Shown one piece after another: positions 7,389 to 13,663 of a stretch of DNA of 28,548 bases. Source of the DNA: DAOTXL01 sp034434895 (lineage in GTDB: Bacteria; Chloroflexota; Anaerolineae; JAAYZQ01); the NCBI GenBank assembly GCA_034434895.1, contig DAOTYI010000200.1:1-28548 (forward strand), read 5' to 3'. The notes under the pieces are model-generated. The model did no database searches. It was given only the letters and a program-made list of their open reading frames with translations, and was not told the origin of the DNA. The stretch's first letter is position 1. Each line of letters starts with the position of its first letter. The translations under genes and the position numbers were made by a program.

Positions 7389-9137
7389 TCACCTCTGCCC
7401 TTGCAATCGCTTCAACTCCTCCTCCACCAGCACCCGGCGCAGGATCTTGCCCACCATGGTCTTGGGCAGCTCGGAACGGAATTCGACATACCTGGGCACC
7501 TTGTAGGGGGCCAGGTTCTGACGGCAATAGTCAATGATCTCCTCTTCGGTGGCCGTCTCTCCCGGTTTCAGGACGACATAGGCTTTCACCCGCTCCCCCT
7601 TTTCAGTCCCGACCGGCACGCCGGCGACGGCCGCTTCCAACACCTTGGGATGCTCGTACAACACATCTTCGACCTCGCGCGGGTAGATGTTGTAGCCGCC
7701 GGTGCCCAGGATCATGTCCTTCTTGCGGTCCACGATCTGGAAAAAGCCGTCGCTATCCATACGGGCGATGTCGCCGGTGTGCAGCCACATGCCCGGACCC
7801 AGGGCCGGATGCTCGCGGAGGACATTGGCCGTCTCGGTGGGCATGTTCCAGTAGCCCTTCATGACCTGCGGCCCCCGGATACACAGTTCGCCGATTTCGC
7901 CAACCCCCAGCACTTTCTCACCTGTTTCCAGGTCCATGATGATCGCTTCGGTATCGGATATGGGGACTCCAATCCAGCTCCCTTCTTTGCGCTTGCCGTA
8001 GATCGGATTCACGTGGGTGACCGGTGTGGCTTCGCTCAGGCCGTAGCCTTCCACCAGTTTGGCTCCTGTGAGTTTTTCGAACCCCTGCTGAACTTCTGGC
8101 GGAAGCCCGGCGGCGCCACTGACGCACACCCGGATGGAAGACACATCATACTTGCCGACTTCGGGGTGGTTGGTGATCGAGACATACATGGCCGGCACAC
8201 CGGGGAACATGGTCGGCTTGTGTTTGTTGATTGATTTGAGCACATGGTCCAACACCCGGGGGTTGGGGATCAGGATCATCGTCCCGCCCAGGTAGATGGT
8301 GTGGTTCATGCACACGGTCATGGCGTAGCTGTGGAAGAGGGGCAAAGCGGTCATCATGACCTCCTGTCCCTCTTTGGAATCGGCCATCCACCAGCGCACC
8401 TGGAGGGCATTGGCTACCAGGTTGCGATGGGTCAGTTGCGCACCCTTGGAGATGCCGGTCGTGCCTCCGGTGTACATCAGCACGCCGGTGTCTTGCGGGG
8501 TCACCGCAACCGGTTGGGGTTTGGCTGGGGCCTGGGCCAACAGGTCCTGGAACCACCAGGTATTGGCCTCGCCGGACAGGTCCTGGAAGTGGCCCTCTTT
8601 TTTTTCTTTGGCCACGGTGAACAGGAACTTGAGCAGGCCGGGGAAATATTCTTTGATGTTGGTGACGATGACATGCTCCAGAGGGGTTTCAGCCCGTATC
8701 TGTTTTACATAAGGATAGGTCAGGCTGAGGGTAATGGCCACCCTGGCGCCCGAATCGCTGAACTGGTGCCGCAGTTCGCGGGGGGTATACTGGGGGTTGG
8801 TAGGTACGACGATGCCTCCCGCCATGAGGGTGGCATAGTAGGCGATGATGAATTGAGGGCAATTGGGCAGGTGAACGGCCACCCGATCCCCTTTTTGGAC
8901 CCCCAGTTGTTGCAAGGCAGCGGCAAAACGCTCTGTCAGTTCCAGAAGCCGGCCATAAGTCATGGAGGTGTCCAGCAACGCATTGCCCAGAGGCTCCACC
9001 ACGTTGCCAAAGATCAGGGCCGGTTTGTCCGGATACCTGGCGGCCGTGTCCAGAAGAAATTGGTGGACGGGGACCTGGGGATAGTCAATGGTGGCTGGCA
9101 CACCAGGGTCATATTCCTTCAGCCAGGGTTTTTCCAT
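7389..9137 (-). CDS. fadD: Long-chain fatty-acid--CoA ligase (AMP-forming)
   Basis: A 582-aa acyl-adenylate/CoA ligase that activates a fatty or similar carboxylic acid through an acyl-AMP. Visible motifs are the P-loop YTGGTTGISKGA (residues 222-233), the second ATP motif YGLSEAT (365-371), GEICIRGP-type GELCIRGPQVMKGYW, LHTGDIARMD with the ATP-ribose Asp, DRKKDMI, and the C-terminal catalytic Lys in KTMVGKILRR. Length matches FadD-type ligases. AAAGGAGG precedes the ATG. It has a near-consensus promoter (9215-9243) and may read through into the liv operon, since no terminator is visible after its stop codon. Chain-length preference is unknown. Confidence 0.9.
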   Translation of the reverse strand: MEKPWLKEYDPGVPATIDYPQVPVHQFLLDTAARYPDKPALIFGNVVEPLGNALLDTSMTYGRLLELTERFAAALQQLGVQKGDRVAVHLPNCPQFIIAYYATLMAGGIVVPTNPQYTPRELRHQFSDSGARVAITLSLTYPYVKQIRAETPLEHVIVTNIKEYFPGLLKFLFTVAKEKKEGHFQDLSGEANTWWFQDLLAQAPAKPQPVAVTPQDTGVLMYTGGTTGISKGAQLTHRNLVANALQVRWWMADSKEGQEVMMTALPLFHSYAMTVCMNHTIYLGGTMILIPNPRVLDHVLKSINKHKPTMFPGVPAMYVSITNHPEVGKYDVSSIRVCVSGAAGLPPEVQQGFEKLTGAKLVEGYGLSEATPVTHVNPIYGKRKEGSWIGVPISDTEAIIMDLETGEKVLGVGEIGELCIRGPQVMKGYWNMPTETANVLREHPALGPGMWLHTGDIARMDSDGFFQIVDRKKDMILGTGGYNIYPREVEDVLYEHPKVLEAAVAGVPVGTEKGERVKAYVVLKPGETATEEEIIDYCRQNLAPYKVPRYVEFRSELPKTMVGKILRRVLVEEELKRLQGQR

Positions 9138-9214
9138 CTTTTCTCCTCCTTTCTCAAAATGCCCGGCGCTCCATACTCTGCCTGTGCAGGGATGCTCCAG
9201 GCTGCCTGCTCCTC

Positions 9215-9243
9215 AGTATACACGACAGCGGCCTGTTTGTCAA
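9215..9243 (-). promoter_or_regulatory. Near-consensus promoter of fadD
   Basis: -35 TTGACA (9243-9238), a 17-bp spacer and -10 TATACT (9220-9215). Predicted leader is about 70 nt, ending in AAAGGAGGAGAAAAG before the fadD ATG. Confidence 0.75.
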
Positions 9244-9281
9244 GATTGTGATCGGAGCGTTATTGACGTAAAATTTATTGC

Positions 9282-9308
9282 GTGGCCGGCTGGAGACGGT
9301 CTGGCCAC
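9282..9308 (-). terminator. Possible weak terminator after the thioesterase gene
   Basis: On the minus strand GTGGCC and GGCCAC form a 6-bp stem around a 15-nt loop, followed by the AT-rich GCAATAAATTTTACG. It begins 9 nt after the stop codon. The stem is short and the U-tract poor, so this is only a candidate. Confidence 0.35.
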
Positions 9309-9316
9309 CCGGCTCC

Positions 9317-9724
9317 TCATGCCTCTGCCATCTGGCGCAACTCTTCCGGCAGGCGACAGGCCTGTCCCTGCCGGTTCATGCACACGTGCCTGGTCCAACC
9401 GGTGACCAGGCATTGCCGGCTGATTGCCTGGCACACTTCGTAGCCCAGCGTCAGGCTGCGGCTGCGGATCTCCTCCATCCAGGTTCGCACCGTGACCAGA
9501 TCACCGAAACGGGCTGGGGCATGGTAACGGGCATAGACCTCCGCTACTGGCAGGAAGTAGCCTCGCTGCTCCCACTCGTCGTAGCTCTGGCCCATGGCTC
9601 GAAAGTACTCGCCCCGGCCCACTTCAAACCAGACCAGGTATTCGGCGTGGTAGACAACACCCATGGCGTCGGTCTCGGCATACCGGACGCGGAAGGTGGT
9701 TTCCACAACTTTCATGGGTCCCAT
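9317..9724 (-). CDS. Hot-dog fold acyl-CoA thioesterase (4HBT/YbgC-like)
   Basis: A 135-aa thioesterase of the 4-hydroxybenzoyl-CoA thioesterase/YbgC family, which hydrolyses acyl-CoA thioesters. The family signature RVRYAETDAMGVVYHAEYLVWFEVGR contains the catalytic Asp (D19) and the HAEYL segment; the AEVYARYHAPARFGD and LTLGYEV stretches complete the fold. The frame opens at 9754, but the ATG at 9724 has GAGG at 6-nt spacing and gives the usual family length. It follows the aminotransferase after a 57-nt gap that holds a palindromic repeat. It may recycle CoA for the acyl-CoA genes around it. Confidence 0.85.
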   Translation of the reverse strand: MGPMKVVETTFRVRYAETDAMGVVYHAEYLVWFEVGRGEYFRAMGQSYDEWEQRGYFLPVAEVYARYHAPARFGDLVTVRTWMEEIRSRSLTLGYEVCQAISRQCLVTGWTRHVCMNRQGQACRLPEELRQMAEA

Positions 9725-9747
9725 GTTCTTCCTCAAGGATGGACAGC

Positions 9748-9771
9748 AGGGCAACTGCTCACAGTTGCCCT
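9748..9771. repeat. Dispersed palindrome, copy 1
   Basis: AGGGCAACTG-CTCA-CAGTTGCCCT, a perfect 10-bp stem. A second copy with the same arms and loop CTCG is at 13,169-13,192. On opposite strands the copies also share flanks (TGT before and GC after), so the repeat unit is larger than the stem. It lies between the aminotransferase and thioesterase genes; there is no U-tract. Confidence 0.75.
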
Positions 9772-9781
9772 ACATGGGTCA

Positions 9782-11020
9782 TTATAGGCCCAGTTTCTCC
9801 ATCTGTCGTTTCATGGCCCGGCCCAGGCGGCGGATCCCTTCTTCGATGATCGGCGGTGCCGAGTAGGAAAAGTTCAGCCTCATGCAGCAGCGACCATCGC
9901 GGCCGCCGGGGAAGAAGGCATGGCCGGGGACAAAGGCCACCTTCTCCTCGACAGCTATCTTGAGCAGTTCCTCAGCGTCCATACACTCCGGCATCCGCAC
10001 CCACAGGAACAGACCACCCTGCGGGCGGGTCCAGGTCACGCCTGGCGGAAAATGTTGCTCCATGGCCTGGAGCATGGCATCGCGGCGTTGGCGATAGACC
10101 TCCCGGATCTTGCGCACATGCGCCCGCATCAGGCCGCGTTGACAGATGTCGTAGGCCAGGTACTGGACCAGGGTGCTGGTGTGCAGGTCGGCGCCCTGCT
10201 TGGCCTGGACCAGCCTGGCGATCACCCGCTCAGGGGCTACGATCCAGCCCAGGCGCAATCCGGGGGCCAGGGTCTTGGAGAAGGTGCTTAGGTAGATGGT
10301 GTTCTCTTTGTGCATGGCAAAGATGGGGGTCAGGTCCTCCCCCTCGAAGCGGAGCTGGCCGTATGGATCGTCTTCGATGATGAACGCGCCGTGCCTGGCT
10401 GCCAGCTCCACCAGCCGGTAGCGGCGCTCCAGGGACAGGGTGGTGCCGGCCGGGTTATGAAAATTGGGCAGAACGTAGATAAACTTGGCACCGGGATTGG
10501 CCTGCAATGCCTTTTCCAGGTCGTCCATATTCATCCCGTTGTCATCTTCGCGCACGGTCACATACTCCGGGCCATACACATCCCAGGCCTGGATGGCTCC
10601 CAGGTAGGTGGGCAGGCCGACGACGATCTTGTCCCCCTCGTTGATAAAGATCCGGCCCAGCAGGTCCAACGCCTGCTGCGATCCGTTGGTGAACAGGATA
10701 TTCTCCCGCCTGGCGGGCAGTTCATAGCGGCTCATGGCCTCGATCAGGTAGTCTTTGAGCGGCGGAAAGCCCTCGGTTGGGCCATATTGCAAAGCGCGTT
10801 CGGCATCATGTTTCAGGACCCAGCGGCAGGCTTCTTGAAAGTCGCGTACCGGAAAGACCTCCGGGGCGGGCAGGCCCCCGGCAAAGGAGATGACATCGGG
10901 GAGCATGGTGAACTTGAGCAGTTCGCGGATGATGGAGCTTTGCATCCGTTCTGTGCGTTTGGCCAGCGCCGCATTCCAGTCGGTCGTGTACTGGCCGTCA
11001 AACTGACTCTGAATTCCCAT
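9782..11020 (-). CDS. PLP-dependent class I/II aminotransferase (LysN / 2-aminoadipate aminotransferase-like)
   Basis: A 412-aa fold-type I aminotransferase of the LysN/MocR-domain subgroup. It shows DVISFAGGLPAPEVFP (residues 42-57, the subgroup opening), LQYGPTEGFPPLKDYL, the NFHNPAG segment with the substrate/PLP Asn (N189), EDDPY with the Asp and Tyr that hold PLP (216-220), and the Schiff-base Lys K249 in STFSKTLAPGLRLGW. Near the end is the carboxylate Arg region CCMRLNFSY. The amino donor is not predictable; aromatic, branched-chain or 2-aminoadipate activity is known in relatives. AAGGAGG lies 7 nt before the ATG. It is preceded by a long leader with a terminator (see 11,021-11,305), implying attenuation control. 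Confidence 0.9.
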   Translation of the reverse strand: MGIQSQFDGQYTTDWNAALAKRTERMQSSIIRELLKFTMLPDVISFAGGLPAPEVFPVRDFQEACRWVLKHDAERALQYGPTEGFPPLKDYLIEAMSRYELPARRENILFTNGSQQALDLLGRIFINEGDKIVVGLPTYLGAIQAWDVYGPEYVTVREDDNGMNMDDLEKALQANPGAKFIYVLPNFHNPAGTTLSLERRYRLVELAARHGAFIIEDDPYGQLRFEGEDLTPIFAMHKENTIYLSTFSKTLAPGLRLGWIVAPERVIARLVQAKQGADLHTSTLVQYLAYDICQRGLMRAHVRKIREVYRQRRDAMLQAMEQHFPPGVTWTRPQGGLFLWVRMPECMDAEELLKIAVEEKVAFVPGHAFFPGGRDGRCCMRLNFSYSAPPIIEEGIRRLGRAMKRQMEKLGL

Positions 11021-11062
11021 CTGAAAACCTCCTTGTTTTCATTCGTTTTTTGTTCAGAAACG

Positions 11063-11111
11063 AAAAAAATCAGGCCCGACCTGCTGTGGCTTCTATGGGC
11101 GGGTCGAGCCT
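11063..11111 (-). terminator. Intrinsic terminator inside the aminotransferase leader
   Basis: Arms AGGCTCGACC (11,111-11,102) and GGTCGGGCCT (11,081-11,072) form a 10-bp stem with one U-G pair around a 20-nt loop, followed by GA and seven T residues (11,069-11,063). It stands 42 nt before the start codon, where an attenuator would be expected. It could alternatively simply end the upstream dehydratase/HAD transcript. Confidence 0.7.
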
Positions 11112-11272
11112 GGCGGGGTGATTCCCTGGCCCATGCTGTCGGCGGCATCTGGAGCCAGGGGGGCATGTAGGATGCAGGCAAGAATGGCCGGTACTGCCCC
11201 CCGGCTGCCAGCCTGATGGCCGATGCACATCCGTATCCGTGGGACGGTTGTGGGCCTGATGTGGGTCGCCAA
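11093..11272 (-). CDS. Possible leader ORF (59 aa) in the aminotransferase leader
   Basis: A TTG codon at 11,272 follows AAAGGAGG with 8-nt spacing and opens 59 codons that end in TAG at 11,095-11,093, inside the loop of the leader terminator. The product is rich in Pro, Ala, Gly and Ile with no match I recognise. There is no strong run of one amino acid, as classic attenuator peptides have, and the first codons overlap the GGTCGC/GCGACC stem. It may be chance. Low confidence as a gene, but the strong ribosome-binding site and the stop position deserve mention. Confidence 0.25.
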   Translation of the reverse strand: MATHIRPTTVPRIRMCIGHQAGSRGAVPAILACILHAPLAPDAADSMGQGITPPGSTRP

Positions 11273-11311
11273 CGGTGCGACCTCCTTTCTCCACCTGTCA
11301 CGGGCAGCGTG

Positions 11312-11340
11312 ATTATACAACGTTCCGGTCTATTGGGCAA
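11312..11340 (-). promoter_or_regulatory. Promoter of the aminotransferase transcript, inside the 3' end of the HAD gene
   Basis: -35 TTGCCC (11,340-11,335), a 17-bp spacer and a perfect -10 TATAAT (11,317-11,312). The -10 overlaps the TAA stop codon of the HAD gene, so the promoter is embedded in the last codons of the preceding gene. Confidence 0.7.
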
Positions 11341-11999
11341 CTTTTAGATGCCGGCGAGTGGCCTGGGGTCTGATCGAAAATCTGGCCGATCTCTTCGATC
11401 TGTTGGAGGCAATAGTCCACCCCCTCTTCCGGCTCGTTGCTGCCGTTGCGGACCAGGATGGTGGTCATGCCCAGCGCCCTGGCCGGGTGCAGGTTGCGTA
11501 CATTGTCCTCCACAATGGCACATTCCTCCGGCCGGACGTTCAGCAGCTCGCAGATGCGCCGATAGGCGGTCGGTTGCGGTTTGCCTTCGTAGCCCAGGTC
11601 ACGCACATCCACAATCGGGTGGAAATGGCGGCGGATGCCCAGCAGGTCCAGCACCCGCCCGGCATGTTCCCGCGAGGCGTTGGTAAAGATCACCTTTTGC
11701 TGCGGCAGGGAGGCCAGCACTCTGTCCAGGGTGGGATTGGGCTGAAGGTATTGCTGGAGCGGGACATTGTGGACATAGTGGAGGAAATCGTCCGGGTCTA
11801 TGTGGTGGTTGATCATCAGGCCGCGCATGGTGGTGCCGTAGGTCTGGAAGTAGTGTCGCTGTAATGTCTCTGCCTCATCAGGCGAGAGGTGCAGCCGCTC
11901 GCGCAGATAGCGCAGGATCTGGTTCCGGATCTGCTCCATGACCCCTGTCCCCGGCGGGTAGAGGGTTTCATCCAGGTCAAAGAGGATGGTGCGGATCAT
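11313..11999 (-). CDS. HAD-superfamily hydrolase, pyrimidine 5'-nucleotidase (SDT1)-like
   Basis: A 228-aa phosphatase. Motif I is DLDETLYPPGTG (D8 nucleophile, D10 acid/base), and its ETLYP form is typical of the pyrimidine 5'-nucleotidase/SDT1 branch. Motif II is VIFTNAS, the motif III Lys lies in GYEGKPQPTAYRR and motif IV is AIVEDNVRNL. A helical cap (residues ~20-95) separates motifs I and II. The frame is open to 12,089, but the ATG at 11,999 starts directly on the family's first strand. It lies 7 nt after the dehydratase stop, so the two are co-transcribed. The natural substrate is unknown; a nucleoside monophosphate or another small phosphate ester is likely. Confidence 0.85.
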   Translation of the reverse strand: MIRTILFDLDETLYPPGTGVMEQIRNQILRYLRERLHLSPDEAETLQRHYFQTYGTTMRGLMINHHIDPDDFLHYVHNVPLQQYLQPNPTLDRVLASLPQQKVIFTNASREHAGRVLDLLGIRRHFHPIVDVRDLGYEGKPQPTAYRRICELLNVRPEECAIVEDNVRNLHPARALGMTTILVRNGSNEPEEGVDYCLQQIEEIGQIFDQTPGHSPASKSCPIDRNVV

Positions 12000-12006
12000 G
12001 GTCGTC

Positions 12007-13047
12007 TCAGACTTTTGGGGTTGCCCCGATGGTCTGCAACATGCTTTCTTCCCTGCCACGATTATACCCCTTTCTGCCTGAACCGTCAACCTGCTCTGTT
12101 ACAATCTTGCACAGGAGGGTTGCGTCCAGGTTGCGGCCGGTCAGGATGGCAACCACCTTCTGACCGGCGATGCCCAATCGGCCGGTCAACAGGGGCGCAA
12201 TGGCGATGGCCCCTGATCCCTCAACCAGCAGTTGCTCATGGGCCAGCAACCAGGCTACAGCCTGCCGCACATGCGTTTCTGACACGACGACGATGCTGTC
12301 AATCAGGTCGGCGGCGATGGCAAAGGGCAGCCGGCCAAAGCCCCCGGCCAGTCCGTCACAGAGGGTCGGGGTGGCCGGGTAGGTTTCGTAGGGCCGGCCG
12401 TCGCGCAGGGACAGGTATGCGGCCGGCGACGCTTCCGGCTGGACGCCGATCACTCGCACGGCGGGATTCAGGGTTTTGGCTGCAACGGCGATGCCGGCGA
12501 TGAGGCCGCCCCCGCCTACAGGCACCAGAAACAGATCCACGTCGGGCAGGGTCTCCATCACCTCCAGGCCAACAGTGCCCTGGCCGGCGATGACCAGTGG
12601 GTCATCATAGGCTGAGATATAGACCATGCCCTGTTCGCGGGCGTAGGCGGAGGCGATAGAGTGAGCGGCGTCATAGTCGGCTCCGGCGCGATGGAGCGCG
12701 CCTGCCAACAATTTCAGACGCTCCACCTTGGCCGGCGAGGCATTTTCCGGGACAAAGATGGTAGCCGGAGGCAGGTTGAGCGTCCGGGCGGCGCAGGCCA
12801 CCCCCAGGCCATGGTTCCCCGCCGAGGCGGTGACGATGCCTCGCTCCCGCTCTTCTGGCGAGAGAGAGGCCAGCCTGTTCAACGCCCCCCGCACTTTGAA
12901 CGAACCGGTCTGCTGCCAGCATTCCAGCTTGAGGTAGATGTCGCCGCCGGACAGCCGGCCCAGTTCCGGCGAGGGCAGGAGCGGTGTGCGCCACACATGG
13001 GGTTGGATTGTCTGGCGGGCGGCCAGCACGTCGGCCAGCGTTACCAT
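12007..13047 (-). CDS. Threonine/serine dehydratase-like PLP enzyme (fold type II)
   Basis: A 346-aa enzyme related to threonine ammonia-lyase and serine dehydratase, which deaminate hydroxy-amino acids to 2-oxo acids. The PLP Lys is K51 in QQTGSFKVRGA, the Asn-loop SAGNHG is at 75-80, and the phosphate-binding glycine loop VGGGGL at 177-182. The end of the catalytic domain reads ILTGRNLD rather than the usual SGGN. There is no C-terminal ACT regulatory domain, so it resembles the short catabolic type and not the biosynthetic IlvA. The last ~25 residues (SGRKGYNRGREES...) look like a non-conserved tail. The start ATG has a poor ribosome-binding site. Its own promoter lies at 13,293-13,321. 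Confidence 0.85.
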   Translation of the reverse strand: MVTLADVLAARQTIQPHVWRTPLLPSPELGRLSGGDIYLKLECWQQTGSFKVRGALNRLASLSPEERERGIVTASAGNHGLGVACAARTLNLPPATIFVPENASPAKVERLKLLAGALHRAGADYDAAHSIASAYAREQGMVYISAYDDPLVIAGQGTVGLEVMETLPDVDLFLVPVGGGGLIAGIAVAAKTLNPAVRVIGVQPEASPAAYLSLRDGRPYETYPATPTLCDGLAGGFGRLPFAIAADLIDSIVVVSETHVRQAVAWLLAHEQLLVEGSGAIAIAPLLTGRLGIAGQKVVAILTGRNLDATLLCKIVTEQVDGSGRKGYNRGREESMLQTIGATPKV

Positions 13048-13094
13048 GGTCGCCCGGAGGACAGGCGTGAAATCTGCGATCTCCTGTCTGCTCT

Positions 13095-13272
13095 GGGGGT
13101 GTCCGTCACTTTTTTGCGCGAGACGGGGGCGAGAACAGGTTGTGGCCGGTCGTGACGACCTCGGTTGTAGGGCAACTGCTCGCAGTTGCCCTGCGCTGTG
13201 GCCATTCGGCGGCGTCAGACGCGGTCTGGAGAAAGGCCTGGGCCGGCGGACGCAAAAAGATGACGGACCCCC
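13095..13272. repeat. Inverted-repeat element (about 180 bp) in the dehydratase leader
   Basis: Arm A (13,095-13,118) reads GGGGGTGTCCGTCAC then TTTTTTGCG; arm B (13,251-13,272), inverted, reads GGGGGTCCGTCAT then CTTTTTGCG. The arms match over about 22 bp with a 2-bp indel and two substitutions and enclose a copy of the AGGGCAACTG palindrome. There is no coding potential inside. The form suggests a small non-autonomous (MITE-like) element; no target-site duplication is evident. Confidence 0.5.
13169..13192. repeat. Dispersed palindrome, copy 2
   Basis: AGGGCAACTG-CTCG-CAGTTGCCCT, the same 10-bp arms as the copy at 9748-9771 but with one loop base changed. Here it lies within the larger inverted-repeat element upstream of the dehydratase. 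Confidence 0.75.
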
Positions 13273-13292
13273 TGCTCTGGTGTTGTGTTTGC

Positions 13293-13321
13293 ATCATACC
13301 ACACGCGGTCCCCTTTGACAA
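13293..13321 (-). promoter_or_regulatory. Promoter of the dehydratase-HAD unit
   Basis: -35 TTGTCA (13,321-13,316), a 17-bp spacer and -10 TATGAT (13,298-13,293). The predicted leader of about 240 nt carries the inverted-repeat element. No terminator is visible in it. Confidence 0.65.
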
Positions 13322-13417
13322 ACCAGAGGCAGGGTCTGTCCAGGTCACCCCACGGCCCTTTCGGAGCGGTTCGGCTGAGCTCGCCGGCGAGGCTGCTGAA
13401 AAAGCCGTGGTCTGCGC

Positions 13418-13480
13418 CGCAGAGACGGAGACCGCCAAGTTTTTTATGATTCCTCTGCGTTCTCTGCGCCTCTGCGGTGA
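13418..13480. repeat. Dispersed CTCTGCG-type inverted repeat
   Basis: The left part has CCGCAGAGACGGAGACCGCC and the right part CTCTGCGTTCTCTGCGCC then TCTGCGG, an imperfect palindrome. It is non-coding, in the 616-bp gap between etfA and the dehydratase. The rest of that gap holds the etfA hairpin, the promoter and the inverted-repeat element. Confidence 0.6.
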
Positions 13481-13608
13481 GAGGGGATATTTTTAGAGGT
13501 TGTGTCTTTGCCAGACAGGCCGCTTTGCCGACCGGTTGGGCAGGCGGAGGCAGGCTGCTGTCGGAATTGTGGCTGTCTTGTGTTCGAAAGACGAGGGGCA
13601 GACAGGCA

Positions 13609-13648
13609 GACGGGGAACCACCGACGCCTTTGTCGGCGGCTCCCCGTC
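13609..13648 (-). terminator. 17-bp hairpin after etfA; end of the beta-oxidation operon
   Basis: On the minus strand GACGGGGA + GCCGCCGAC pairs with GTCGGTGGT + TCCCCGTC around the loop AAAGGC. Two of the 17 pairs are G-U only when read as minus-strand RNA (A-C mismatches on the other strand), so the structure belongs to this transcript. There is no U-tract, so it may protect the 3' end or act with a factor-dependent terminator. It begins 15 nt after the etfA stop. Confidence 0.6.
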
Positions 13649-13663
13649 CGGTAGAGGTGCCGG

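Larger units (their letters stand above)
11021..11305 (-). promoter_or_regulatory. Structured leader of the aminotransferase gene; candidate riboswitch or attenuator
   Basis: About 285 nt from the predicted start to the ATG. In transcript order it can form: GGTCGC/GCGACC (loop ACCGTTG); CACATC/GATGTG enclosing CCGT/ACGG; GGCT/AGCC; CCCTGGC/GCCAGGG enclosing ATGC/GCAT; then the 10-bp terminator at 11,063-11,111; then the AT-rich TTCGTTT/AAACGAA stem and the AAGGAGG site. I do not find T-box (TGGnACCGCG), SAM, lysine or TPP consensus sequences. GC-rich RNA folds readily, so the terminator and promoter are the strong evidence and the other stems are tentative. Confidence 0.55.

Noticed and set aside
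11260..11305. T-box or SAM-type riboswitch from the AGGTGGAGAAAGGAGG purine run
   Set aside because: No T-box antiterminator sequence (TGGnACCGCG) and no SAM-box core; the run is better read as a Shine-Dalgarno-like stretch.
13106..13438. 110-codon minus-strand open frame between etfA and the dehydratase
   Set aside because: It runs through the promoter, the inverted-repeat element and the palindrome, has no ribosome-binding site and no recognisable domain.
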